Below are positions 26,641-34,601 of a stretch of DNA of 64,000 nucleotides, one piece after another. The DNA is from DAOUMF01 sp034408935. GTDB lineage: Bacteria > Chloroflexota > Dehalococcoidia > SM23-28-2 > RBG-16-64-32. Each line of letters begins with the position of its first letter. Within the stretch, counting starts at the first letter, position 1. The position numbers and the translations under genes were made by a program. Under the pieces are notes generated by a model. The model was not told where the DNA came from and did no database searches. It was given only the letters and a program-made list of their open reading frames with translations. Where the stretch lies: assembly GCA_034408935.1 (NCBI GenBank), contig DAOUMV010000003.1:124001-188000 (forward strand). Direction: 5' to 3'.

Positions 26641-27888
26641 GTGAGTGCGAAAGACATCTACGAGATAGGGGAGGTACCGCCCCTTGGCACAATCCCCAAG
26701 CAGATGTACGCGCAGGTGATGCGCCAGAGTCGCTATGGAGAGCCGCAGCAGGCGTTCCAGGTGGAGAAGGTCGACGTGCCGTCACTCGCGCCCGACGAGG
26801 TGCTGGTGTCGGTGATGGCGGCCGGGATCAATTACAACAACGTGTGGGCCAGCCTCGGCGTCCCTCTGGACATGGTCAAGGTCCAGCAGCGCGACGGTGA
26901 CCCTTCCGACTTCCACATCGGCGGAAGCGACGCCTCCGGCATCGTCTACGCCGTGGGGGATGACGTTACCAACGTCAAGGTGGGGGATCGCGTCGTCGTG
27001 CACGCCGGCTTCTGGAAGCGGGACGACCCGTACATCAAGGCCGGCGGCGATCCGATGATGGCGCCCAGCGCCCGCATCTGGGGCTACGAGACCAACTGGG
27101 GCTCCTTCGCCCAGTTCTGCAAGGCGCAGGCCCATCAGTGCCTGCCTATGGCACCGCAGCTAACCTGGGAGGAGGCTGCTGCCCCCACCCTGGTCGGCAT
27201 GACGGCCTACCGCATGCTCCACGGCTGGCCGCCTAACACCGTCAAGGAAGGCGATGTGGTCCTCATCTGGGGCGGGGCGGGTGGCCTCGGCTCTATGGCC
27301 ATCCAGATCGCCCGCGAGGCCGGCGCCGTGCCGGTGGCCGTCGTCTCCAGCGAGAGCAAGTTCGAGTTTTGTGAGCGGCTGGGCGCTAAGGGCTGCATCA
27401 ACCGTAGGAAGTTCGATCACTGGGGCATGCTCCCGCACTGGAAGGAGACGGCGGAGTTCGGCCGCTGGGCGGAGGGCGCCCGCGCCTTCGGCAAGGCGGT
27501 CTGGGACATCGTGGGCGAGCGCAAGAGCCCGGCTATTGTCTTTGAGCACCCCGGGGAGGACACCATCCCCACGTCGATCTTCGTATGTGATACCGGGGGC
27601 ATGGTGGTGATCTGCGCCGGCACCACCGGCTTCAACGCCGTGGTGGACCTCCGCTACCTGTGGATGCGCCAGAAGACCCTGCAGGGCTCCCACTTGGCCA
27701 ACGACGAGCAGGCGGCGGCGTTCAACCAGATGGTGATCGATGGCAAGATCGACCCCTGCGTCTCCCGCGTCTTCTCCTTCGAGGAGATCGGCCTCGCCCA
27801 CCAGCTCATGTACGAAAACCGCCACCCGGCGGGGAACATGGTGGCGCTGGTGAGCGCCCCGCGAGAGGGCTTGACGGACGTGCCGTAG
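26641..27888 (+). CDS. ccr: crotonyl-CoA carboxylase/reductase
   Basis: 415 residues, GTG start with AGGAGG upstream. An MDR-family reductase of the Ccr group: AAGINYNNVWASLG, HIGGSDASGIVYAVG, YETNWGSFAQF, the Rossmann GGAGGLGSMA and the C-terminal TLQGSHLAND. The His in GSHLAND and the Asn in NYNN correspond to CO2-binding residues known from characterised Ccr. It should reductively carboxylate crotonyl-CoA to ethylmalonyl-CoA with NADPH. No other ethylmalonyl-CoA pathway gene is adjacent, so it may serve C4 extender-unit supply or part of that pathway encoded elsewhere. A 7-bp stem-loop at 26570-26589 lies in its leader. Confidence 0.9.
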   Translation: MSAKDIYEIGEVPPLGTIPKQMYAQVMRQSRYGEPQQAFQVEKVDVPSLAPDEVLVSVMAAGINYNNVWASLGVPLDMVKVQQRDGDPSDFHIGGSDASGIVYAVGDDVTNVKVGDRVVVHAGFWKRDDPYIKAGGDPMMAPSARIWGYETNWGSFAQFCKAQAHQCLPMAPQLTWEEAAAPTLVGMTAYRMLHGWPPNTVKEGDVVLIWGGAGGLGSMAIQIAREAGAVPVAVVSSESKFEFCERLGAKGCINRRKFDHWGMLPHWKETAEFGRWAEGARAFGKAVWDIVGERKSPAIVFEHPGEDTIPTSIFVCDTGGMVVICAGTTGFNAVVDLRYLWMRQKTLQGSHLANDEQAAAFNQMVIDGKIDPCVSRVFSFEEIGLAHQLMYENRHPAGNMVALVSAPREGLTDVP

Positions 27889-28112
27889 GAGCCGCATTGG
27901 TGGTCCCTCCCAGAGAACGTGGGAGCGGGTGCCGCAGCAGGTTCACGGCCGCGGTGTCATCCCGCGGGACGTCAATCCGGCCAACATCTGGCTCGCTCCT
28001 TCCGAGCTTGCAGTCCGGCGCTGTGCGGCGTTGGAATCGGCACAAGGTGATCCCTAGACCAACTGCCGCCGTCTGAGCTGGGACGAGGAATGGGCCAGGT
28101 CCAGTACGGCTC

Positions 28113-28141
28113 TTGACAACAGGGTCGACGTGCGGGAGAAT
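28113..28141 (+). promoter_or_regulatory. probable promoter of the DUF134 gene
   Basis: TTGACA (28113-28118), 17-base spacer, GAGAAT (28136-28141), 35 bases before the DUF134 ATG. The -35 is perfect and the -10 moderate. It is the only convincing promoter before the metal-cofactor region, so it may start a long transcript. Confidence 0.5.
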
Positions 28142-28175
28142 TATTATGGACATAGGTTCATAACCCGCAACTCTC

Positions 28176-28664
28176 ATGGCAAGACCGAGAAAGTGGCGAC
28201 GGGTGGCATCCATACCGGAAGTCACCTACTTCAAGCCGGCGGGCATCCCCTTGAGGGGACTGGAAGACGTGGGCTTGACAGTCGAGGAAGTGGAGGCCCT
28301 TCGACTCAAGGACTTGGCTGGCCTGCAGCAGGTGGAGTGTGCGCAGCGGATGCACATCTCTCGTCCTACCTTCCACCGTACGCTCAGATCAGCCCGCCGC
28401 AAGATCGCCGATGCCTTCGTCAACGGGAAGGCGATCCGCGTCGAAGGGGGCAACTTCGCTTTGCCGAGGCAGCCTTTCCGCTGCCGTCGGGACGGCCATG
28501 AATGGCAAGTGCCCTTTGAGGCCGTGGCCTCCGGCCTGCCGCTGGCCTGCCCACGCTGTGACAGCCCGGGCGTGATCCCTATTCGTCCCCGCAGCCCCGC
28601 ACTGCGAGGCCGGGGCCGGAGGCGTGGGCGTGGCGGGGGTCCCTGGCGAGGAGAAAAGCCATGA
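28176..28664 (+). CDS. DUF134 family HTH DNA-binding protein
   Basis: 162 residues. The N-terminus is basic (ARPRKWRRV) then FKPAGIPLRGLE; the HTH is around LTVEEVEALRLKDLAGLQQVECAQRMHISRPTFHRTL, the signature of DUF134 (sigma70 region 4-like). The C-terminus has a CPRC-type zinc ribbon half and an Arg/Gly tail. DUF134 genes are regularly next to NifX-like, ferredoxin and MinD-type genes, as here, and probably regulate them. It overlaps the ferredoxin gene by 4 bases. Confidence 0.85.
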   Translation: MARPRKWRRVASIPEVTYFKPAGIPLRGLEDVGLTVEEVEALRLKDLAGLQQVECAQRMHISRPTFHRTLRSARRKIADAFVNGKAIRVEGGNFALPRQPFRCRRDGHEWQVPFEAVASGLPLACPRCDSPGVIPIRPRSPALRGRGRRRGRGGGPWRGEKP

Positions 28665-29119
28665 TATTCATCGACGAGGAGAAGTGCTCCGGCTGCGGTG
28701 TCTGTGTGGAAGTGTGCCCAGAGGGCGCTATCGTCCTCCGAGACAGCGCCGCAGCCATCGAGCGGCATCTCTGTACCGGTTGCGCCGATTGCCTAGCCGC
28801 GTGCCCGCAGGCCGCGATCTATGAGGTCGAGGACGCGCCGCTGCCGGTGGCAGCCGCGTCGGTGCCAGCCGAGCCAGGTCAGCAGATGGTCGGCAGGCGG
28901 GAATCGGCTCTGACCCAGGCTAGACCGATGGTGGCTTCCGCTTTCGCCGCGGCGGCCCCCCTGGCCGTGGACGCGCTGGCTGGGCTGGCGAGAAGGTGGC
29001 TGGAGGGGCGAAGCGTCGCCAGAAGGAGTGGCGGCCAAGCAGAGCGAGGCGCTGGCAGCCAGTCAGAGCCAGGCCCCGGCGGGCGTCGTCGCAGGCGGCG
29101 GAGCAGAGGCCGCTGGTAG
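28661..29119 (+). CDS. 2[4Fe-4S] ferredoxin with Arg-rich tail
   Basis: 152 residues. Residues 1-55 carry two full cluster motifs, CSGCGVCVEVCP and CTGCADCLAACP. The remaining about 95 residues are low-complexity, Ala-rich then Arg/Gly-rich, ending in RRRRRRSRGRW. The overlap with DUF134 indicates translational coupling. It probably carries electrons for, or delivers Fe-S to, the NifX/MinD system that follows. The basic tail is unusual for a ferredoxin and may bind an acidic partner. Confidence 0.85.
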   Translation: MIFIDEEKCSGCGVCVEVCPEGAIVLRDSAAAIERHLCTGCADCLAACPQAAIYEVEDAPLPVAAASVPAEPGQQMVGRRESALTQARPMVASAFAAAAPLAVDALAGLARRWLEGRSVARRSGGQAERGAGSQSEPGPGGRRRRRRSRGRW

Positions 29120-29139
29120 CAATTCGAGGAGGCAGGACA

Positions 29140-29322
29140 ATGTCTATCCGAAGAGGTTCCGGTCAGGGACGAGGCTCTCCCTGGGGCCGCGGCCTAGGGG
29201 GATCGATGGTCTGCCGCTGCGCAGGGTGTGGATATGAGCAGCCGCACAGGAAAGGCGTGCCCTGCAGTTCTTTCACCTGCCCCAAGTGTGGGAAGCGCTT
29301 GCACGGCGAGCACTGCGGCTAG
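29140..29322 (+). CDS. small zinc-ribbon/rubredoxin-like protein
   Basis: 60 residues from the ATG at 29140, chosen for the GAGGAGG site; in-frame extension upstream runs into the ferredoxin gene. Cys-rich C-terminal half: CRCAGCGYEQ, PCSSFTCPKCGKRLHGEHC, a rubredoxin-like or zinc-ribbon arrangement with eight Cys. The N-terminus is Gly/Arg-rich. Likely a metal-binding accessory of the cluster. Confidence 0.62.
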   Translation: MSIRRGSGQGRGSPWGRGLGGSMVCRCAGCGYEQPHRKGVPCSSFTCPKCGKRLHGEHCG

Positions 29323-29371
29323 TGTCGGCTAATACTACGGTGGCGAACTTGTCGAAGGAGGTGAATAGACG

Positions 29372-29674
29372 ATGTATGGAGGACATCGCCGGAGGTACTG
29401 GGCTACCGGTCTGCCCGGCTGGATGAGAGGAGGTGGTTGGGGCTGGGGCCGCGGCTGGGGCCACGCCTGGCACGGCCATGGGCCGTACGCCTATGGTCCC
29501 ACGTGGGCCGGGGCTGGCCCCTACGGGTTTGGCCCTTGGTCAGGCGAACCCACTGCTGAGGACGAACTGGCGTTCCTGAGAGACGAGGCCGAGTCGCTCA
29601 AGCACTACCTGGAAGGGATCGAGCGACGCATCACGGAACTTGAGAAGGTGAGCGAAGCTCATGGCACTTCATAG
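29372..29674 (+). CDS. DUF5320-like small protein
   Basis: 100 residues with a GAAGGAGG site. The first 60 residues are Gly/Trp/Tyr/His-rich (RGWGHAWHGHGPYAYG); the last 40 form a predicted coiled coil (FLRDEAESLKHYLEGIERRITEL). This two-part layout matches DUF5320, a family that accompanies NifX-type proteins and MinD-ferredoxin ATPases. Possible metal binding through the His-rich part is inference. Confidence 0.7.
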   Translation: MYGGHRRRYWATGLPGWMRGGGWGWGRGWGHAWHGHGPYAYGPTWAGAGPYGFGPWSGEPTAEDELAFLRDEAESLKHYLEGIERRITELEKVSEAHGTS

Positions 29675-29897
29675 ACACCGCTGCATCCGTTGCGGTCACG
29701 TCTGGCAGTGCACGGAGTCGAACCGCAGCCAACCAGGGCACGACATTTGCGCGATCTGTGAGGCATTGGATCGCATGCGGAGATGGAGTGTGCCGGTAGC
29801 GGCGCCAGGACAAGAGCACTCGTGGCGCCATCATCCGCATTTCGCCGACCGCGGCGGCGGGACGGCACTAGGAGGGCCACGCACCTCACTCGCCTGA
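29661..29897 (+). CDS. small Cys/His-rich protein, unknown function
   Basis: 78 residues, overlapping the DUF5320 gene by 14 bases. CIRCGHVW near the start and CAICEALDRM about 20 residues later form a four-Cys zinc-ribbon pair; His residues follow (SWRHHPHF). I do not recognise a family. The C-terminal 20 residues are low-complexity. Confidence 0.55.
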   Translation: MALHRHRCIRCGHVWQCTESNRSQPGHDICAICEALDRMRRWSVPVAAPGQEHSWRHHPHFADRGGGTALGGPRTSLA

Positions 29898-29954
29898 CGC
29901 GCTGTCGGAATCCGGAGTGACGGCGCGAACCAGGGTGAAAGGAGGAAGGTCACC

Positions 29955-30509
29955 ATGAAGGACAGGTGCTTCATACTCCATGGCAATCCGGGAAGCAGCG
30001 CACTCTCTGATCCGAAGATACAGAGCTTCGAGGACGCAAAGTGGCACGCCATCGTCGAATGCTCCTATGCAGCGAACCCGGCCAAGTGTTCGCCGCCATG
30101 CTTCGCTTGCGTACGGGTGGTGGGAGCGAGGATGGCGCGGGCGGTCATCCAGTTCCAGCCGGAGGCCAGCGAGGCAACGCTGGCGCTGGAGCGTGATCGC
30201 TTCCGGCATCGTGGTGCACTACCGCCGGAAGACGTTATGGCATACGTCGACCCGGAGCGCGGCTTCCAGTGCATTACGGATCCTGAGGAGGTGGTACAGC
30301 GCGTTTGGGAACACGCCCGTGCGGTGCTCGACCTACAGCCTGGTGAGCGAGTGCCCCGCTCGTCTGCCCGCTGCAAGCCGCCGACCGACGTGCCTGCGGC
30401 CTTGCTGAGGCATGCCGAGGAGGGGGCAAGGGGAGGCAAACCCGGCAAGGTCGCCAGGGACGAAGTGGCACGGCCACGCACGCCCGAGTCTCTGTCTGTG
30501 GGGCGGTGA
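29955..30509 (+). CDS. unknown protein with CX8CX3CX2C motif
   Basis: 184 residues, ATG with an AAAGGAGGAAGG site, so well supported as a gene. Cys residues at about 5, 36, 45, 49 and 52 include ECSYAANPAKCSPPCFAC, which could hold a metal or Fe-S cluster. The middle (VIQFQPEASEATLALERDRFRHRG) and VMAYVDPERGFQCITD are not from a family I know. C-terminal 35 residues are basic and low in hydrophobicity. It lies between the DUF5320 set and the first NifX-like gene. Confidence 0.65.
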   Translation: MKDRCFILHGNPGSSALSDPKIQSFEDAKWHAIVECSYAANPAKCSPPCFACVRVVGARMARAVIQFQPEASEATLALERDRFRHRGALPPEDVMAYVDPERGFQCITDPEEVVQRVWEHARAVLDLQPGERVPRSSARCKPPTDVPAALLRHAEEGARGGKPGKVARDEVARPRTPESLSVGR

Positions 30510-30609
30510 CCCGACGGTCGGGCGCGTTCGATGCGGTCTTGAGACGCTATGGCGCGAAACTGGCGGCTCCACTCCCTGGGGTGGAGAGGGACACGTTAGG
30601 AGGTAGGCG

Positions 30610-31104
30610 ATGAAAGTCGCGATATCCGCCACCGGCCGGAACCTTGATTCCCAGATCGACCCACGCTTCGGAAGGTGCCAGTACCTGCTTGTGGTGGACA
30701 GCGAGAGCATGGGGTTCGAGGCTGTACAGAACCCCGCGACGACAGCGCCAGGCGGCGCCGGCATCCAGGCAGCGGAACTGGTCGCGAGGATGGGTGCAAA
30801 GGCCGTCATCACTGGCGACTGCGGACCGAACGCCCATGACGTGCTCTCCGCTGCCTCCATCGATGTTTTTCTCGGTGCCTCCGGCACAGCTCGCGAGGCC
30901 GTCGAGAAACACAGAAGAGGTGAACTCAGGGCTGCTCCTGGGCCTTCGGCTGGGCTCCATGCTGGTATGCGGCCCGGCATGGGTCGAGGCATGGGAGGCG
31001 GCATGGGCCGTGGGATGGGCCGTGGCGGCGGCAGTCGCAGAGGCGGCATGGGAAGCGGACGCAGCGGCGGTCGCGGTGCCGGTGGCTGCGGTAGCCAGCG
31101 ATGA
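30610..31104 (+). CDS. NifX/dinitrogenase FeMo-cofactor-type protein with Gly/Met/Arg tail
   Basis: 164 residues, TTAGGAGG site before the ATG. Residues 1-110 are a Nitro_FeMo-Co domain (KVAISATGRNLDSQIDPRFGRC, then NPATTAPGGAGIQAAELV, AVITGDCGPNA). Family members bind Mo-, Fe- or Mo-Cu-containing clusters (NifX, NafY, the orange protein ORP). The last 50 residues are a low-complexity tail of GMGRGMGGG-type repeats ending GGCGSQR. It precedes two MinD-ferredoxin ATPases, the ORP-type arrangement. Confidence 0.85.
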   Translation: MKVAISATGRNLDSQIDPRFGRCQYLLVVDSESMGFEAVQNPATTAPGGAGIQAAELVARMGAKAVITGDCGPNAHDVLSAASIDVFLGASGTAREAVEKHRRGELRAAPGPSAGLHAGMRPGMGRGMGGGMGRGMGRGGGSRRGGMGSGRSGGRGAGGCGSQR

Positions 31105-31147
31105 GGGCTCTAGACCAGAGCGCCACGATACAGGGGAGAACGAACGC

Positions 31148-32026
31148 GTGATCCTGGCCGTCGCCAGCGGCAAAGGAGGCACCGGTAAGACGCTCGTCGC
31201 TACGAGCCTGGCCCTATCGCTTGAGGACCGGGGCCAGGTGCAGTTGCTGGACTGCGACGTGGAGGAGCCCAACGCCCATGTTCTACTGCGGCCGGCCCTC
31301 ACAAGAACCTGGCCTGTGGTGGTTCCCGTCCCAAGGGTGGACGAAAAGAGATGTACCTACTGTCGGATCTGCTCTGAAGCCTGCGCCTACAATGCCATCG
31401 CTGTCACGGGGGAACACGTCCTGGTTTTCCCCGAACTCTGTCACGGCTGCGGTGTCTGCAGCCATGTGTGCCCCGAGAAGGCCATCACGGAGGAATGGCG
31501 GGGGGTAGGTGTGGTCGAGGAGGGACGGGCGGGGGAGATACGGTTCGTCCACGGGCGACTGGGTATCGGGGAGGCGATGGCCGGGCCGGTGATCCGTGCT
31601 GTCAAGCGGCGGGTGGACCCACGCGGCCCCGTTATCGTGGATGTGCCACCGGGCAACTCCTGCCCCGTGGTGGAGGCAGTCATGGGCAGCGACTTCTGCC
31701 TCCTGGTTACAGAGCCGACCCCGTTCGGTCTCCATGACCTAGCCGTGGCAGTCGAACTGGCGAGGACGCTGGGGATCCCCTGCGGCGTGGTCATCAATCG
31801 CGACGGCTCCGGAGACCAAGGAGTGGAACGCTATTGTGCCGAGCAGGATATCCCCGTCCTCCTCAGGATCCCCCTCGACCGTCGGATAGCTGAGTTGTAC
31901 TGTCGCGGCCAGTCCCTCGTCGCCGGAATGCCGACATGGCGTCAGGCATTCCTCGATCTATGGGAGAGCGCGAGAGAACTGGCAGAGATGGGAACGATGA
32001 GCCATGCGGGAAATCGTCGTTCTTAG
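31148..32026 (+). CDS. MinD/NBP35-type P-loop ATPase with internal 2[4Fe-4S] ferredoxin domain (first of pair)
   Basis: 292 residues from the GTG at 31148, chosen for GGGGAG upstream; in-frame sequence further upstream overlaps the NifX gene and shows no homology. Deviant Walker A at the N-terminus (ASGKGGTGKT), DCDVEEPN as switch I, then an inserted ferredoxin (CTYCRICSEACA and CHGCGVCSHVCP, about residues 68-110), and DVPPGNSCPVV as Walker B. Such ATPases pair in tandem in ORP-like operons and are thought to load or move metal clusters. It overlaps the second copy by 23 bases. Confidence 0.88.
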   Translation: MILAVASGKGGTGKTLVATSLALSLEDRGQVQLLDCDVEEPNAHVLLRPALTRTWPVVVPVPRVDEKRCTYCRICSEACAYNAIAVTGEHVLVFPELCHGCGVCSHVCPEKAITEEWRGVGVVEEGRAGEIRFVHGRLGIGEAMAGPVIRAVKRRVDPRGPVIVDVPPGNSCPVVEAVMGSDFCLLVTEPTPFGLHDLAVAVELARTLGIPCGVVINRDGSGDQGVERYCAEQDIPVLLRIPLDRRIAELYCRGQSLVAGMPTWRQAFLDLWESARELAEMGTMSHAGNRRS

Positions 32027-32858
32027 CGGCAAAGGGGGGACGGGGAAGACCGTCGTGGCCGCCTCCTTTGCGGCGTTGGCGGACAGCAATGTCTTGTGCG
32101 ACTGCGATGTCGACGCTGCTAACCTGCACCTGGTGCTCCAGCCTACGGTAAGGGAGACACACGAATTCTGGGGCCCGCAGGTGGCCGCAATCGACCGGGG
32201 GGCTTGCACTCGCTGCGGCCTCTGCGTTGACGCATGCCGCTTCGACGCTATCCGCGAGTTCCAGGTGGATCGGTTTGCCTGCGAGGGATGCGGCTTGTGC
32301 CTTCACGTTTGCCCGGAGCGGGCCGTGACGATGGTCGACAGACTGGCCGGCCATTGGTACGTCTCGGATACCCGGTACGGGCCGCTGGTGCACGCGCGCC
32401 TGGGCGCTGGCCAGGAGAACTCGGGGAAACTGGTCGCGGTGGTGAGGCAGCGTGCCAGGGCCATCGCCGAGGAGGAGGGCTCAACGTACATCGTCAGCGA
32501 CGGCCCGCCGGGGATCGGCTGCCCCGTGATTTCTTCCCTCTCGGGGGCAAACCTGGCTCTCATCGTTACCGAGCCCAGCCTCAGCGCCATCCACGACCTA
32601 GAGCGAGTGCTGGCCGTGAGTGGCCACTTCGGGGTACCCGCCCTCGTGTGCATCAACAAGTATGACCTTGATGAGAGGAACTCGCGCCGTATCGAGGACT
32701 ACTGCGGCGGCGCGGCTGTGGACGTGGGTGCCAAGATCCCGTTCGATACGGTGGTCAACAAGGCCATCGCCCACGGGGTGCCCCTGGTGGAGTTCGGCGA
32801 TGGCGTGGTGTCGCAGCGAATCCAGGAGCTCTGGAGAGCGGTGGCGGGTCGCCGGTGA
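32004..32858 (+). CDS. MinD/NBP35-type P-loop ATPase with internal 2[4Fe-4S] ferredoxin domain (second of pair)
   Basis: 284 residues. Walker A LSGKGGTGKT at the very N-terminus, DCDVDAANLH, ferredoxin insert with CTRCGLCVDACR and CEGCGLCLHVCP (about residues 64-105), then DGPPGIGCPV as Walker B and CINKYD. It is a paralogue of the preceding gene. The first cluster motif ends CR rather than CP, still a full four-Cys set. The pair probably works as a heterodimer together with the NifX-like proteins. Confidence 0.9.
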   Translation: MREIVVLSGKGGTGKTVVAASFAALADSNVLCDCDVDAANLHLVLQPTVRETHEFWGPQVAAIDRGACTRCGLCVDACRFDAIREFQVDRFACEGCGLCLHVCPERAVTMVDRLAGHWYVSDTRYGPLVHARLGAGQENSGKLVAVVRQRARAIAEEEGSTYIVSDGPPGIGCPVISSLSGANLALIVTEPSLSAIHDLERVLAVSGHFGVPALVCINKYDLDERNSRRIEDYCGGAAVDVGAKIPFDTVVNKAIAHGVPLVEFGDGVVSQRIQELWRAVAGRR

Positions 32859-32873
32859 GCACGGAGGGTGAGT

Positions 32874-33110
32874 ATGCCTATCTATGACTACGAGTGTCGC
32901 CAATGCGGCCATCGGTGCGAGGTCTTCCTGCGCACTCCAGAAGCACTGGTCGGCCAATGTCCAAACTGCGGCAGTGAAAGCCTGGAAAGGCTTGTTTCTA
33001 CCTTCAGCGTGCTGGGGGGTGGGTCCAGCGGGGGCACGACGTGCTGCGGCAGAGACACTCGCTGCGATAGCCCTCCCTGCTCCGCAGATGACGTCTGCCG
33101 GAGGAGGTGA
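32874..33110 (+). CDS. FmdB-family zinc-ribbon protein
   Basis: 78 residues from the ATG at 32874, chosen for GGAGGGTGAGT; a GTG at 32868 is also in frame. PIYDYECRQCGHRCEVF and CPNCGSESLERLVS are the FmdB regulatory zinc-ribbon signature. The C-terminus adds extra Cys (TTCCGRDTRCDSPPC). FmdB-like proteins were named from formamidase operons; function is unknown. It lies in the MinD-NifX operon. Confidence 0.8.
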   Translation: MPIYDYECRQCGHRCEVFLRTPEALVGQCPNCGSESLERLVSTFSVLGGGSSGGTTCCGRDTRCDSPPCSADDVCRRR

Positions 33111-33112
33111 GA

Positions 33113-33406
33113 ATGGCCCCCGACATTGAGCTTGAGCCCAGATATTCCACCAGGGAGATTCCGGGGAGATGCATCAAATGCTTCGCTGAGGAGCAGTACC
33201 TGGATTGCCTCAAGGAACTCCTGAGGGGTGAGGGCCAAGGCAAAGAGCTTAAAGAAACGTATGAGGCCCTCGTGTCCTTCTTGAAGTCTCCTGACCTACA
33301 GGCGCTGCGCGATGAATCCGAGAGGTATCTTGCCGAGGGCCGGGACGTCAAGGTCGTGATACGCATGGAGGAGGGGAAGCCAAGGTACGAGATACGGGCA
33401 GGTTAG
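33113..33406 (+). CDS. unknown 97-residue protein
   Basis: The ATG at 33113 follows an AGGAGGTGA site that also contains the FmdB stop, so the two genes are coupled. Sequence features: CIKCFAEEQYLDC near residue 19 (possible metal site) and a helical middle (ELLRGEGQGKELKETYEALVSFL). The C-terminal strand KVVIRMEEGKPRYEI is beta. No family recognised. Operon position implies a role in the cluster system. Confidence 0.6.
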   Translation: MAPDIELEPRYSTREIPGRCIKCFAEEQYLDCLKELLRGEGQGKELKETYEALVSFLKSPDLQALRDESERYLAEGRDVKVVIRMEEGKPRYEIRAG

Positions 33407-33428
33407 CAATCCGAGAAAGAGGCGTGAA

Positions 33429-33827
33429 TTGAAGATCGCGGTCATATCTGATGACGAGGTAAGCGTCAGCCAGCACTTCGGCAGAGCACCGTTCTACGTG
33501 GTTCTGACGGTTGAAGAGGGCAAGATCGTCGACAGCGAGACGCGGCCCAAGGCCGGACACCACACCTTCGGCGCTCAGGCGCACCCGAAGCTGGCCCCAG
33601 GCGAGAGGCACGGCTACGACGCCGGCTCCCAAGCTAAACATCGCAGTATGGCGGATACTATCACCGACTGCGAAGTGCTCATCGCCGGAGGCATGGGCTG
33701 GGGAGCCTACGAGAGCCTGAAGGGCTACGGTATTCGGCCTGTTGTCACGGATGAGGGGGATATCCAGAACGCTGCCCTCCGATATGCAAAGGGCGAGTTG
33801 CCAGACCTTATGGACCGCCTGCATTGA
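33429..33827 (+). CDS. NifX/dinitrogenase FeMo-cofactor-type protein, second copy
   Basis: 132 residues, TTG start with GAGG upstream. KIAVISDDEVSVSQHFGRAPFY is the domain start; then a His-rich central stretch (KAGHHTFG and GERHGYD) and the AGGMGWGAYESLKGYGI core, ending DIQNAALRYAKGEL. The His-rich loop replaces the Gly/Met tail of the first copy and could bind metal. It lies downstream of MinD-FmdB and before DUF364. Confidence 0.82.
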   Translation: MKIAVISDDEVSVSQHFGRAPFYVVLTVEEGKIVDSETRPKAGHHTFGAQAHPKLAPGERHGYDAGSQAKHRSMADTITDCEVLIAGGMGWGAYESLKGYGIRPVVTDEGDIQNAALRYAKGELPDLMDRLH

Positions 33828-33857
33828 GAGGGGTGGGCTGGGCAAACGAGGACGGCC

Positions 33858-34601
33858 GTGAAGATCCTGGATGACCTGATAGCCAGCCTAAGGGGGGATG
33901 CCAGCACTCTCGACGTGCGGGTCGGGCCCTTCTGGACCGCCGTCTGGAGCCGGGGATGCGGTCTGGCCTCGACTACCGGCTTGGGCTGGCATGAGCACGG
34001 CGCTATATTCGTGCAGGACGCTGGCAGCCTAGCCGGGAGCAGTGCTCTTGAGCTGGCGAGGCTGGCCTACTCGGACAGGCCCCTGGAGGCAGGCATCGGC
34101 CTCGCCGCCATCAACTCCCTTGTTGAGGTCGACGAGGGCAACTGCGTCGAGCTGAATGCGGGCGACCTCCTTGTCGAGCGTGGCCGGGACAAGAAGGTGG
34201 CCCTTGTCGGGCACTTCCCTTTCGTACCGGCCCTTCGGGAGGCGGCTGCGCGCCTCTGGGTCATCGAGCTCAGCCCACAACCCGGCGACGTGCATGCCGA
34301 GGAGGTCGGGGCTGTTGTGCCACAGGCGGATATCGTGGCCATCACCGGCAGCGCCTTCATCAATCATACGATTGAGGGCCTTCTGGTCCTGTGCCAGCCT
34401 CAAAGCTTCGTCGTTGTCCTGGGCCCAACCACCCCGCTCTCGCCCGTCCTCTTCGACTATGGCGCGGACGTGGTCTCGGGCACGCGAGTGGTCGAGCCGG
34501 AGCTGGCGCTGCGCTGCCTGAGCGAAGGGGCCACCTTCCGCCAAATAAGGGGCACACGCCGGTTGACAATGGAGCGGCAGGGGGCAAGGGAGGCCATGTG
34601 A
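33858..34601 (+). CDS. DUF364/DUF4213 protein (putative heavy-metal chelatase fold)
   Basis: 247 residues, GTG start. The N-terminal DUF4213 part (KILDDLIASL, then RGCGLAST, then GLAAINSL) precedes a Rossmann-like DUF364 domain (KVALVGHFPFVPAL, then DIVAITGSAFINHTIEGLL and VVVLGPTTPLSPVLFDYGADVVSG). Structures of this family suggest metal or metal-chelate binding, without a proven reaction. Overlaps the radical SAM gene by 4 bases. A second DUF364-like gene occurs near 44.3 kb. Confidence 0.82.
   Translation: MKILDDLIASLRGDASTLDVRVGPFWTAVWSRGCGLASTTGLGWHEHGAIFVQDAGSLAGSSALELARLAYSDRPLEAGIGLAAINSLVEVDEGNCVELNAGDLLVERGRDKKVALVGHFPFVPALREAAARLWVIELSPQPGDVHAEEVGAVVPQADIVAITGSAFINHTIEGLLVLCQPQSFVVVLGPTTPLSPVLFDYGADVVSGTRVVEPELALRCLSEGATFRQIRGTRRLTMERQGAREAM

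Noticed and set aside
30644..31147. In-frame N-terminal extension of the first MinD-ferredoxin protein through the NifX gene
   Set aside because: The extension is an out-of-frame reading of NifX with no conserved motif; the GTG at 31148 directly precedes the Walker A region.
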